A stretch of DNA of 27,685 nt. Origin: a virus. Position 1 is the first letter of the stretch; each line of letters opens with the position of its first letter. The position numbers and the translations under genes were made by a program. Of the stretch, positions 21,137-27,685 are shown piece after piece. Location: IMG/VR virus record IMGVR_UViG_3300013128_000029, positions 1 through 27,685 of that record; one strand, written 5' to 3'. The notes below the pieces were generated by a model. It saw only the letters and a program-made list of their open reading frames with translations. It had not been told where the DNA came from and searched no databases.

Positions 21137-22974
21137 GCAGCGAAGCCAAACCCCGCCAGGGAACGTCCACCAGAAGTATCAAGAATGCCTTCCGGGCGCA
21201 GGAAGACGCCCCCGTTCGGCGTGCTCGGGAAGCCCTCATGCGGGTAAAGAACATGCGAGAAGCACTGGCCCGATCGCAACTCAACCAGCGGACCGAAGCT
21301 GAGATGATGGAAGCGGACGAGCTGCTGCAACAAGCACAGCAACAGAGAGACCATGTCCATCAGGTGTGGGCCGCCGCCCTGAACGAGACCGACGCACCTG
21401 AAGAAGCAGTCAGTCCGCCAGTTGAAGAAGCAGTCAGTCCCCCGGGCGAAGAAGCTGGACCTTCTGCTGGCGTTGAGGGGCCCACACCCCCGGCTGCGCC
21501 TGCCGAGATGGACCTTGAGCAGATTCAGCGGGTCGCCGCGGCCCGACTGCTTTCGCGAATCCACGAAGCCCGTGAGGATCCCGCAGCGTTCATCGAGTTC
21601 GCGATGCGCACTCCCGAGGGGCAGCCCATCAAGTTGGCCCAGTTCCACCGGGAATGGCTCGACGCCATGAAGAGCGGGGGGATGGTGCTCATCGAAGCCC
21701 CGCGTGGGCATGGGAAAACCAGCGTGACGATCGGCTTCATCCTGTGGACGTTGGGCAAGAACCCCAACCTCCGCATCAAGCTGCTGTCCCAGAACGACGA
21801 CAAGGCGAAGGAACGCCTCTTTGAAGTTCGGCAAAACCTTGAGCAGAACAACGCGCTCAAGTTGGTGTTCCCCCACCTCGAACCCGACATCTCCGGTGAG
21901 TGGACGAAGACCAAGCTGTACGTCAAGCGCACTGCACAGACTCGTGACCCCAGCTTCCAGGCTGGCGGTATCCTCACGTCCGTCACGGGCGGTCGTATCG
22001 ACCTGCTGATCTGCGACGACGTTTGCGATCTCCGTAACTCCATCCTGTACCCCTCGTTGCGCGAGGACATCAAGACGAAGTTCAACGGTGAAATTCAGGG
22101 CACGCTCACCCCAGATGCGAATGTTGTGTACATCGCAACGCCGTACCACATGGCGGATCTGACGGCGACGCTCAAGCAAAACCCAATGTGGAAAGTTTTG
22201 CAGTATCGAGTCGGCACGAATGACAATCCGTGCACGCCACTTTGGCCAGAAATGTGGACTGAGGCGCTTCTCCAGAAGAAACGAATCTCGATGGGGTCGG
22301 TTGAGTACGACCGCGCTTACCGTTGTCTGGCTGTTTCAGGTAACACGGTTCCGTGCAAGCCTGAGTGGATTCAATTCTACACTGCCGAGATCATTGGCGA
22401 TGTCTTGCAACACGCCTGCATCCAAGGTTACGACTTGGCGATCTCGAAGAAAACTTCGGCGGACTATTTCGCCCAAGTCACCTTGCTCTACGATCGTGTG
22501 CGGCACTACATCTTCGTGGCCGACGTGAGCCAGGGACGGTACAGCTTTGCTGAGCAGGGCATGGAGGTTATCCAGAATCACAAGAAGTGGTTGCCCGACA
22601 AAGTCATCATCGAAACGGTTGGCTTGGGTGGCGGCCTTGAATCGTTCCTTCGTGAGAAGGGGCCGCCTGACTTGCCCATCATCGGGTACTACCCACGCGG
22701 TGATAAACAGCGGCGCTTTCTTGAGATCACGCCGCTGTTCGAGGACAAGCGCATTTTCTTTCACCCCAAACTCAACCCCCACGCCAACCCCTACGTCACA
22801 CAAACCGGCGACATCATCACTCAATTGCTTGAGTTCCCTGTCGGTTCACATGACGATATGGTTGACGCGCTGGTCACCGCCATCAGCGGCCTGAATGAGT
22901 ACTTCATGACGGAACCTGACCCCGAATGGGACCAGGGAGACGGGAGTCAGGTCCGTCTATCGGTGATCGGCTAG
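21133..22974 (+). CDS. terL: Terminase large subunit
   Basis: Packaging motor and headful or site-specific nuclease. The ATPase part has Walker A EAPRGHGKTS (188-197), a Walker B strand LLICDD (291-296) and the coupling motif IATPYHM (334-340). The C-terminal RNase H-like nuclease part shows QGYDLAISKKTSADYFA (Asp434), VIIETVGLGGG (Glu494) and SHDDMVDAL (Asp574, Asp575, Asp578). Residues 1-125 are an unusual N-terminal extension: basic at first, then Gln/Glu-rich helices, then a Pro/Glu linker with two EEAVSPP repeats. The ATPase domain proper begins near residue 145. The start overlaps the small subunit (ATGA), and the stop overlaps the converging gene. Confidence 0.93.
   Translation: MSSEAKPRQGTSTRSIKNAFRAQEDAPVRRAREALMRVKNMREALARSQLNQRTEAEMMEADELLQQAQQQRDHVHQVWAAALNETDAPEEAVSPPVEEAVSPPGEEAGPSAGVEGPTPPAAPAEMDLEQIQRVAAARLLSRIHEAREDPAAFIEFAMRTPEGQPIKLAQFHREWLDAMKSGGMVLIEAPRGHGKTSVTIGFILWTLGKNPNLRIKLLSQNDDKAKERLFEVRQNLEQNNALKLVFPHLEPDISGEWTKTKLYVKRTAQTRDPSFQAGGILTSVTGGRIDLLICDDVCDLRNSILYPSLREDIKTKFNGEIQGTLTPDANVVYIATPYHMADLTATLKQNPMWKVLQYRVGTNDNPCTPLWPEMWTEALLQKKRISMGSVEYDRAYRCLAVSGNTVPCKPEWIQFYTAEIIGDVLQHACIQGYDLAISKKTSADYFAQVTLLYDRVRHYIFVADVSQGRYSFAEQGMEVIQNHKKWLPDKVIIETVGLGGGLESFLREKGPPDLPIIGYYPRGDKQRRFLEITPLFEDKRIFFHPKLNPHANPYVTQTGDIITQLLEFPVGSHDDMVDALVTAISGLNEYFMTEPDPEWDQGDGSQVRLSVIG
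21399..21440 (+). repeat. Two 18-bp direct repeats in the TerL linker
   Basis: Identical 18-base copies at 21399-21416 and 21423-21440, 24 bases apart, encode the EEAVSPP units of the TerL N-terminal linker. A third, diverged unit (GEEAG) follows. This is likely slippage in an unconstrained linker. Confidence 0.8.
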
Positions 22975-23438
22975 AAGCTGAGAACCACCTCACCGTCGGT
23001 GGGTACAACACTCGCAGCACTCGCGTGTGCTGCGAAGTTGGCTTTCATGTGCAAAACGAAGTCGGAACTTTCGAGCGTTGGTTCCTTCTCAGCCCAAGCA
23101 GCCGCAGCATCCAACGTGATGAACCCTTCGAGCACGACCACCTTGTCCTTGCTTTTCCGCACTTGCGTGTAGGTAGCTTCGCCAGAGACACCATCTTCGT
23201 CCTCGTCATCCTCGTCGTCCTCGTCGTCCTCTTCGTCGAGGGTCTCAACCAACTCGTAGATGTACGTGACTTTTCGGAAAACGATGTTGCCCTCGCGTGT
23301 GAGGTGCGCTTCGATTTTCACCACCGAGTCCCCCGACGACTCGTCGTCGTTTGTTATGTGCTGCGCAAGCATCTGCACTGCGTAGTACGTGACCGTCTGA
23401 CCTGCGGCGTTGGACCCTTTGTATTTGCCCGTGTGCAT
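22971..23438 (-). CDS. Unknown protein, paralogue 1, with acidic tract (155 aa)
   Basis: Family unknown. It is clearly related to the next gene on this strand (23517-23921): both begin MH-x-G-x-Y-x-G-x-N and share KIEAH-x-TR, NIVFRKVTY-x-YE, AAAAWAE-x-EPTL and a similar end. Only this copy has an acidic insertion of about 15 Glu/Asp residues at about 69-83, encoded by a triplet-rich repeat. Acidic tracts of this kind can mimic DNA or act as flexible linkers. The start has AAAGGTCACAC upstream. The protein appears soluble, probably mixed beta and alpha. Its stop overlaps the TerL stop. Confidence 0.75.
   Translation of the reverse strand: MHTGKYKGSNAAGQTVTYYAVQMLAQHITNDDESSGDSVVKIEAHLTREGNIVFRKVTYIYELVETLDEEDDEDDEDDEDEDGVSGEATYTQVRKSKDKVVVLEGFITLDAAAAWAEKEPTLESSDFVLHMKANFAAHASAASVVPTDGEVVLSF
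23194..23239 (-). repeat. Short tandem repeat encoding the acidic tract
   Basis: About five units of a CCTCGTCGT-like 9-mer (plus-strand sense) encode the Asp/Glu run of paralogue 1. The sister gene has no such repeat, so the tract was gained after duplication or lost from the sister. Confidence 0.75.
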
Positions 23439-23516
23439 TGTGTGACCTTTCGTTTCGTGTTGAAGTTGAACTTGATAACTAATTTAAGTGGTTCGTTTGA
23501 CAGTCAGCCAGCGCGC

Positions 23517-23921
23517 CTAGAATTGTAATACGTCCGGTTCCGCGTTAACGAAGTCGTTCGCGGCGGCTGCAAAATTGGCGCGCATGTCTTTCACGAAATC
23601 AGAACCTTTGAGCGTGGGTTCGCTCTCGGCCCAGGCAGCCGCAGCATCCACATCTTTGAACGGTTCCAGGATCACGTCCTTCCCGGTGTTAACTCGGCGT
23701 CGAACGGACTCGCCCAAGACGTATTCCGTTTTCACCTCGTAATGATACGTGACCTTGCGGAACACGATGTTCGTTTTGCGGGTGAAGTGTGCTTCGATCT
23801 TGATGACAGGCTCGTCAGATTTCGTGTCCACGGACGTTGTGTGCGCCGCCAAAAGTTTTTCGGCGCGGTACACAACCTTCTGCCCCGCCCCGTTCCTTCC
23901 GTCATAGTTACCTTGGTGCAT
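23517..23921 (-). CDS. Unknown protein, paralogue 2 (134 aa)
   Basis: Tandem paralogue of the gene at 22971-23438, with roughly 40-50% identity by eye over the shared parts and no acidic insertion. Shared blocks: MHQGNYDGRNGAGQ at the start, KIEAHFTRKTNIVFRKVTYH in the middle, and DAAAAWAESEPTLKGSDFV near the end. In place of the acidic tract it has a basic stretch (ESVRRRVNTGKD). GGAGGA lies upstream of the ATG. A 78-base gap separates it from paralogue 1. The function is unknown; opposite charge in the variable loop suggests different partners on one scaffold. Confidence 0.75.
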   Translation of the reverse strand: MHQGNYDGRNGAGQKVVYRAEKLLAAHTTSVDTKSDEPVIKIEAHFTRKTNIVFRKVTYHYEVKTEYVLGESVRRRVNTGKDVILEPFKDVDAAAAWAESEPTLKGSDFVKDMRANFAAAANDFVNAEPDVLQF

Positions 23922-23976
23922 TTCTCATGTCCTCCATCTGTTGCTGTGGGTGGTGAATAAGCTAAGCGTGTTTCAA

Positions 23977-24462
23977 TTAGCTGGCAGCGCCAGTCAAGTG
24001 CAGCTTGGGCATGATGGCCCGGGGCATGGACTCGACGTTGTTCACATCGAAAGGTCCAAGCAGAACGACAACGCGTCCGTTGACCACGGATAGGACGTGC
24101 AACGAACTTAGCAACTCATCCGAGTAGGCCGCAGAGTACACGTCTTTGAACTTCGACTTGAGCCAGACCTGTCGTCCGAACGACAGTTTCAGTTCGCCCG
24201 TGTGCGTGTAAGCCGGTGGCGTGTACGCGCCAACCCCCTCCATCTGCTGGATCGTGACTTCGCGCAATGTCTCAATGTGCTCCAGCCTGGCTCGGATTTC
24301 ACCCAAGATCCCGCTCATCGCGGGATCGTTGAGTTCCCATTGAGCGAACCGGCGTGCCAACGCCTTCACGATCGTGACCTTCTTCAAGCGAGCCAACCCT
24401 TTTTTGAATTGGTTGGCTTCGGCTTTTGGTGCTTTCGGCGCACCGCCTTTTGACTTAGCCAT
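23977..24462 (-). CDS. Unknown protein with basic N-terminus (161 aa)
   Basis: Not recognised. The first 30 residues are very basic and Ala/Gly/Pro-rich (MAKSKGGAPKAPKA), consistent with nucleic-acid binding or a disordered tail. A helical region follows (about 30-75, including LARRFAQWELNDP and EIRARLEHIETLREV). The second half looks beta-rich (LKLSFGRQVWLKSKFKDVYSA, VVNGRVVVLLGPFDVNN). It has a strong site, AAAGGAG, eight bases before the ATG, and is part of the minus-strand row after the terminase genes. Confidence 0.65.
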   Translation of the reverse strand: MAKSKGGAPKAPKAEANQFKKGLARLKKVTIVKALARRFAQWELNDPAMSGILGEIRARLEHIETLREVTIQQMEGVGAYTPPAYTHTGELKLSFGRQVWLKSKFKDVYSAAYSDELLSSLHVLSVVNGRVVVLLGPFDVNNVESMPRAIMPKLHLTGAAS

Positions 24463-24489
24463 AGCAAGACTCCTTTGTTGTTGGGTTTT

Positions 24490-25068
24490 TCACTTCGTTT
24501 TCGATTCAATTGCCGGTGCGTAGCAACCAGCTTCGCCAAGCTCGTCGAGCGCACTCACATGCTCGCTGTGTGCCGCACGTGCCCAACGACGTTTCTCTTC
24601 GTACTTCGATGAGAGGTGGTACGTGCGTTGAACATCCACTTCCGAAGGCACCAAGGCTGGCCCGTAGGGGTCGTGTATCGCCTTCAATACCCACTTCGCA
24701 GCATCGCCCGTCAACACCACCGTGACTTCTTCCGTCACCAGTGAGCTGTCCACAGTTTTTGCCAGGTTCACCATGTCCTCGTTCAGCCCCTTGCGACGGG
24801 ACGAGGGTTGAACCTCCAAAAAATTTCCATCGGTTCCGAGGATGCGAATTTGACCGAACGACATGCCGTCCTCTTCGGCCAAGTTGCGTGCTTCGATTCC
24901 CAGGGAACGGACCAGTTTCTTCGTGGAGTCCCACGTCACTGCTGCTTGTTTCGCTTGCGAAGCAACGGCAGCACACTTGTCCACAAATTCCTCGCCGCCT
25001 GAGACCTCCAAGACAGGGGCCTTCGATCCGGGAACAAGTTTGATGTGCTCTTTCTTGATGGTGCTCAT
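24490..25068 (-). CDS. Unknown protein (192 aa)
   Basis: Not recognised. It looks soluble with mixed secondary structure: beta-like segments near the start (IKLVPGSKAPVLEVSGG), a middle part FGQIRILGTDGNFLEVQPSS, then helices (EDMVNLAKTVDSS, DAAKWVLKAIHDP) and a charged C-terminal helix (SSKYEEKRRWARAAHSEHV). There is no signal peptide or membrane span. AAAGGTCAC precedes the ATG, nearly the same leader as paralogue 1 at 23438. Genes on either side are on the same strand with short gaps. Confidence 0.65.
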   Translation of the reverse strand: MSTIKKEHIKLVPGSKAPVLEVSGGEEFVDKCAAVASQAKQAAVTWDSTKKLVRSLGIEARNLAEEDGMSFGQIRILGTDGNFLEVQPSSRRKGLNEDMVNLAKTVDSSLVTEEVTVVLTGDAAKWVLKAIHDPYGPALVPSEVDVQRTYHLSSKYEEKRRWARAAHSEHVSALDELGEAGCYAPAIESKTK

Positions 25069-25076
25069 GTGACCTT

Positions 25077-25613
25077 TCAGTTCATGCCCGAGTTCTTGGG
25101 CGGAACGACGTTGACTTTGGGTTCGGGTTCGGGTTCGGACTCAGCTTCGGGGTTTGCGTAGGGGACCTTGTCCACTTCGGTTTCAAGGAAGGCTTCAGGT
25201 TTATCAGCCATGGTTGCTTCAACCCGTTTTTGCCACTCCGCAGCTCCTGGTTCCTCCTGCACCAGAAACTGCGTGTGGTCAAACTCTCGTCGCAGCAACA
25301 TGTGCGCGAGTACTCCGATGAGGAAACTCACGTCACGTGAGGTGTGACACGTCATTGAGATACGAGACCCGTGGGGACCCGCTGGGGCGAACCCCAACTG
25401 ACCCAAGCTGCGCATCAATCCTGTGTCGGTCGTATTGATGACCGGCGCTTTGTCGAAGCGTTCTGCCCGGATGCGTACCACCTTGTCTGCGATTCGACGC
25501 ACCGCCACGTACCCGAGTGGGGTACGGACGACAACGTGGTACACACTGCCCGGGAATTTTCCTTCAATAACACTCGGGTGTAGGGGTGGTGGAAGCATTG
25601 TCTCGTCGCTCAT
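25077..25613 (-). CDS. Unknown protein sharing a repeated domain with the 26959 gene (178 aa)
   Basis: Residues about 14-115 can be aligned by eye with the second half of the protein at 26959-27576: Y-x-V-x3-T-x2-G-x-VA-x-R, then R-x-R, a Pro/Ile stretch, and a C-terminal L-x3-LL helix. This suggests a small domain family private to this region. The start reads MSDETMLPPPLHPSV, and the C-terminus is disordered, with an EPEPEP run. AAAGGATG precedes the ATG. The function is unknown. Confidence 0.68.
   Translation of the reverse strand: MSDETMLPPPLHPSVIEGKFPGSVYHVVVRTPLGYVAVRRIADKVVRIRAERFDKAPVINTTDTGLMRSLGQLGFAPAGPHGSRISMTCHTSRDVSFLIGVLAHMLLRREFDHTQFLVQEEPGAAEWQKRVEATMADKPEAFLETEVDKVPYANPEAESEPEPEPKVNVVPPKNSGMN
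25119..25138 (-). repeat. Hexamer repeat coding for Glu-Pro run
   Basis: GGGTTC repeated about three times (plus sense) encodes the EPEPEP stretch in the C-terminal tail of the 178-residue protein. It is short and probably a slippage product. Confidence 0.6.
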
Positions 25614-25652
25614 TGTTTCATCCTTTCGCGAGATGTGAACGGAACCACGAAC

Positions 25653-26954
25653 TTAGTCGTCGTGTCCACGGCGACGTTCGCGCTTCCGTCGATGTTTGCG
25701 CTTGTCCCGGTACACGGCCCACAAATCCGGTTGGTGTTTCGCCAACCGAGCCGTTCGTATTTCGGTCAATGTCGGTGTGATCTCGTCGCAGTCCAGGTGA
25801 TGAGGAAGCAGTTGCTTCGGGGTCAACCCCAATGGTGCTTCCGACACTGTCAGTCGAGTTGGATCCTTCTCGAACTGATAGCACACCGCGCACTGTATCC
25901 CCTTCGTTTTGTGGAGCCAATGCTTGTTCTTCGGAAAGCGAATCAATGGTTCGATCAAGCGCCGTGCCTGCGCCATCGACCATTGATTCGCGAAGAGAAA
26001 AGGGGAGCAGTCCAGTGTTGGGTCACCTCCGTCGGCAAACGCCGCAGCCATCCGGCTGCTGTTCGTCACTGGTTCCTCTTCCGACGGGATGACAATCGAA
26101 CCATCAGGCAGGCGCGTCACACACTTCGCGACAGACACCTCTGGCGGCTTTGATGGGCGCGAAGCGGGGGTTGGTGTTTTATCACCATCAAAGTACTTCG
26201 ATGGGGTGACTTGCTTCGGGGCTGGGGGCAGCGTCGCCACACGGGAGGTGTGCTTGGACATCACCTCATCCCATGCTCGTTTTTCCGTGGTACGGAATCC
26301 TTGCTTGGAACCGTGATGTCCCGTCTTGTAATGTGCGGGAATCTCGCGACCCAACGCACGGAACACAGCAAAAATTTGTGCATCGGTTTCGCACGCCTTC
26401 TCGCAGTGACGCGCACGAACCGTGGCAATTGGATCCGCACAGTCAGGCTCAGCCATGCCAATGAGTGTTGCAAGCACCAAACCCGTACGTCCATGACTAC
26501 CTTCGCAGAAGGTGAGCACCCGATTGCGGTTACGTGCAAACGTCAACATGCGCTCAGCCACAAGGGCAAGATGGTCTGGATCTGGCGCGGTGAAATCCGC
26601 AATGGGGAACGGCATCAAGAAACCGGTGTACTTGATGAAGTTCGACAACGCGAACTCGGAACCCAACGGAACGACGAAGTCGAACTGGCGCAAGTCGTCG
26701 GGGAACTTCAAGTACCGCCGACCTGATGCGTAGATTTCCGTGTCGCCGCACTTCACAGCTTTCGGCTGGTGGTCGCACGTCTTGTAGTTGTGATAACCAC
26801 CGCCGCCGCTGCCATGGAAAACGGACACCCCTCGTGTGGTGTCCACTCCAGGCCCAGGAAAAATGCGCGTGCGATAGTCATCATCGTCGTACGGATTGCC
26901 ACCAACCTTGCCCCCGTTGCCCCCGTTGTTGCCGTTGTTGTTTTTGTTGTTCAT
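25653..26954 (-). CDS. Dual-specificity protein phosphatase-like protein with C-terminal Cys/His cluster
   Basis: Residues about 70-205 match the Cys-dependent dual-specificity phosphatase fold. The signature loop is TFCEGSHGRTG, with nucleophile Cys150 and Arg156 (C-x5-R). The general acid is probably Asp120 in PFPIADFTAP, and the downstream DPIATVRARH with a later TDAQIFAVF fits the 'AI..VR..R...T..Q' helix of such enzymes. It could dephosphorylate host proteins, RNA ends or nucleotides. Residues 1-20 are an Asn/Gly-only run. Cys355, Cys358, His385, His386 and Cys389 may bind zinc, resembling an HNH-like or zinc-finger module, and the last 20 residues are extremely basic (RDKRKHRRKRERRR), suggesting nucleic-acid binding. 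AGAAGGA precedes the ATG. A true cellular-type phosphatase in this gene row is unexpected. Confidence 0.8.
   Translation of the reverse strand: MNNKNNNGNNGGNGGKVGGNPYDDDDYRTRIFPGPGVDTTRGVSVFHGSGGGGYHNYKTCDHQPKAVKCGDTEIYASGRRYLKFPDDLRQFDFVVPLGSEFALSNFIKYTGFLMPFPIADFTAPDPDHLALVAERMLTFARNRNRVLTFCEGSHGRTGLVLATLIGMAEPDCADPIATVRARHCEKACETDAQIFAVFRALGREIPAHYKTGHHGSKQGFRTTEKRAWDEVMSKHTSRVATLPPAPKQVTPSKYFDGDKTPTPASRPSKPPEVSVAKCVTRLPDGSIVIPSEEEPVTNSSRMAAAFADGGDPTLDCSPFLFANQWSMAQARRLIEPLIRFPKNKHWLHKTKGIQCAVCYQFEKDPTRLTVSEAPLGLTPKQLLPHHLDCDEITPTLTEIRTARLAKHQPDLWAVYRDKRKHRRKRERRRGHDD
26895..26954 (-). repeat. Low-complexity Asn/Gly-coding segment at the phosphatase N-terminus
   Basis: GTT/GCC-rich codon repeats (plus sense) encode about 20 residues of almost only Asn and Gly at the start of the phosphatase. 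They probably form a flexible tail and are prone to length variation. Confidence 0.7.
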
Positions 26955-26958
26955 TCGT

Positions 26959-27576
26959 TCAGTCCTTCTTCCAACTTGGTTGTTTTTCGGCTTCCAGCAA
27001 CATGCGGATACCGCGTGCAGTCAGGGCAAGCATTTGGTCGTAGCCCCCTGCGTTGTGTGCGAAGTGTGACCCCTGTTTGGCGGTGTCCCAGTGTGTGCTG
27101 ATCCCGTTTACTACCGTTAACCCTTGGGGAATGTGCGGCATGGTGTTTCCTGGTTTCGCGCACACGCGGAGACGTGTACTCGACTCCGGTCCACGACGTG
27201 CCACCACACCGTGACGTGTCTCTGCCATCACCTGATACGCAACACCTTGGCTTGTACCGGGCACTTCCTTCACCGTCATTTCTGGGATCACGTACGGCAC
27301 ACCGTCGATTTTCTGTTCCCACGAAACGCTTTTGGTTGGTGTGCAATCAGAAGACAAAAACGTGCCTTTTGCTGCACGTTGCGAAAGCCAGTCTTCGTAC
27401 GGGCCGTGGATGTTTTGGATGGCTATCTCCAAGCCATCAATGGCTTGGATGATCAGGATGTTGGTGCAACATCCATCAGCGTGTGTGGAAACAGCGAACA
27501 TTTCCGACGGTGTTCGGATGATGGCCTGATACGTCCGACCTTTGTGAATCACTGTTGGCATGCCTTCGATAGTCAT
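26959..27576 (-). CDS. Unknown protein with two copies of a small domain (205 aa)
   Basis: Family unknown. I start at ATG 27576 because AAGGAAGG lies nine bases upstream and the ATGA overlaps the stop of a preceding gene. The same frame stays open to the window edge, and ATG 27600 is another possible start. Two related segments are visible: IEGMPTVI...GRTYQAIIRTPS...AV near the start, and IDGVPYVI...GVAYQVMAETRHGVVARR in the second half. The latter is also similar to the protein at 25077-25613. No membrane segment or catalytic motif is recognisable. Several cysteines (GCC near residue 36, DCTP) are scattered. Confidence 0.62.
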   Translation of the reverse strand: MTIEGMPTVIHKGRTYQAIIRTPSEMFAVSTHADGCCTNILIIQAIDGLEIAIQNIHGPYEDWLSQRAAKGTFLSSDCTPTKSVSWEQKIDGVPYVIPEMTVKEVPGTSQGVAYQVMAETRHGVVARRGPESSTRLRVCAKPGNTMPHIPQGLTVVNGISTHWDTAKQGSHFAHNAGGYDQMLALTARGIRMLLEAEKQPSWKKD

Positions 27577-27685
27577 TCGCCATGTCCTTCCTTCGTACAT
27601 GGAGTCGCCGTCACTGGCTCCCAGTTCGGGTGGAGGTTCTTGTTGCTGTACGTATGCACGCCACTTGGTGGCGGTTCTGAGGGCA
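27573..27685 (-). CDS. C-terminal end of an unknown gene (partial at right edge)
   Basis: About 36 codons of an open frame end at TGA 27575-27573, overlapping the next start by ATGA, the commonest junction in this genome. The visible end includes VHTYSNKNLHPNWEPVTAT. Over 19 codons here, 17 end in G or C, as in neighbouring genes, while the competing frame has about eight, so I favour this frame as coding. Nothing can be said about function. Confidence 0.48.
   Translation of the reverse strand, partial: PSEPPPSGVHTYSNKNLHPNWEPVTATPCTKEGHGE

Noticed and set aside
21067-22179. A 370-codon open frame on the minus strand
   Set aside because: It is antisense to the TerL ATPase domain, with no motif and no ribosome site.
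23194-23239. CRISPR-like array
   Set aside because: The units are 9-base codon repeats within a coding frame, with no spacers.
1-27685. tRNA genes, integrase and attachment sites
   Set aside because: I looked for cloverleaf-type segments, tyrosine or serine recombinase motifs and long boundary repeats and saw none. A tRNA scan program was not available to me.

Overview
The window is a stretch of a double-stranded DNA tailed phage (or prophage) genome, cut at both ends. A tail-type protein runs in at the left edge, and a lysis set, a large replication and recombination set, and both terminase subunits follow. Two predicted lipoproteins and spanin-like proteins point to a Gram-negative host with an outer membrane. 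I cannot name the host. The DNA is moderately GC-rich by eye and uses ATG, GTG and a possible TTG start. Genes are packed tightly, many joined by ATGA or GTGA overlaps, and no stretch longer than about 110 bases lacks a gene.

Layout. 1-1035 (+): the end of a tail fibre-like protein and a small unknown gene. 1032-1721 (-): an Amidase_2 endolysin. 1788-3168 (+): a holin-like membrane protein and two spanin-like proteins, one with both a lipobox and a C-terminal membrane segment. 2981-11519 and 11503-13233 (-): a lipoprotein transglycosylase, an archaeo-eukaryotic-type primase, an MT-A70 methyltransferase, thymidylate kinase, a family A DNA polymerase, a family 4-like uracil-DNA glycosylase, an ssDNA-binding-like protein with a Pro/Gln tail, a Sak4/AAA_24-type ATPase, a Cas4/AddB-like Fe-S nuclease and an SNF2-type helicase. 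13306-14421 (+): a DnaB-type helicase. 14418-20297 (-): two small proteins, a nucleoside deoxyribosyltransferase, a UvrD-type helicase interrupted by an intein, a UvsW/XPB-like helicase and a small unknown. 20387-22974 (+): TerS and TerL. 22971 to the right edge (-): a row of mostly unknown genes including two tandem paralogues, two genes sharing a repeated domain, and a protein with a convincing dual-specificity phosphatase domain.

How the parts fit. Primase, DnaB-type helicase, polymerase and ssDNA-binding protein would form a largely self-sufficient replisome. The Sak4-like ATPase, Fe-S nuclease, UvrD, UvsW-like and SNF2 proteins look like a recombination and fork-repair set. Thymidylate kinase, deoxyribosyltransferase and uracil-DNA glycosylase concern the dTTP/dUTP balance and uracil in DNA. 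Strand direction flips repeatedly. At the two best divergent junctions (13234-13314 and 20298-20386) the predicted -10 boxes sit only about 6-11 bases from start codons that lack Shine-Dalgarno sequences, which suggests leaderless transcripts.

Most notable: the intein in motif V of the UvrD helicase, with a Cys in place of the penultimate His and a damaged first LAGLIDADG motif; a uracil glycosylase whose C-terminal HPS-like motif appears to lie at the start of the next gene, the DNA polymerase, as PTYSPA; polymerase motif C reading HDQ instead of HDE; a compact three-way-junction RNA candidate upstream of the glycosylase gene; a phage dual-specificity phosphatase with a Cys/His cluster and basic tail; and a 176-base same-strand overlap of two helicase genes.
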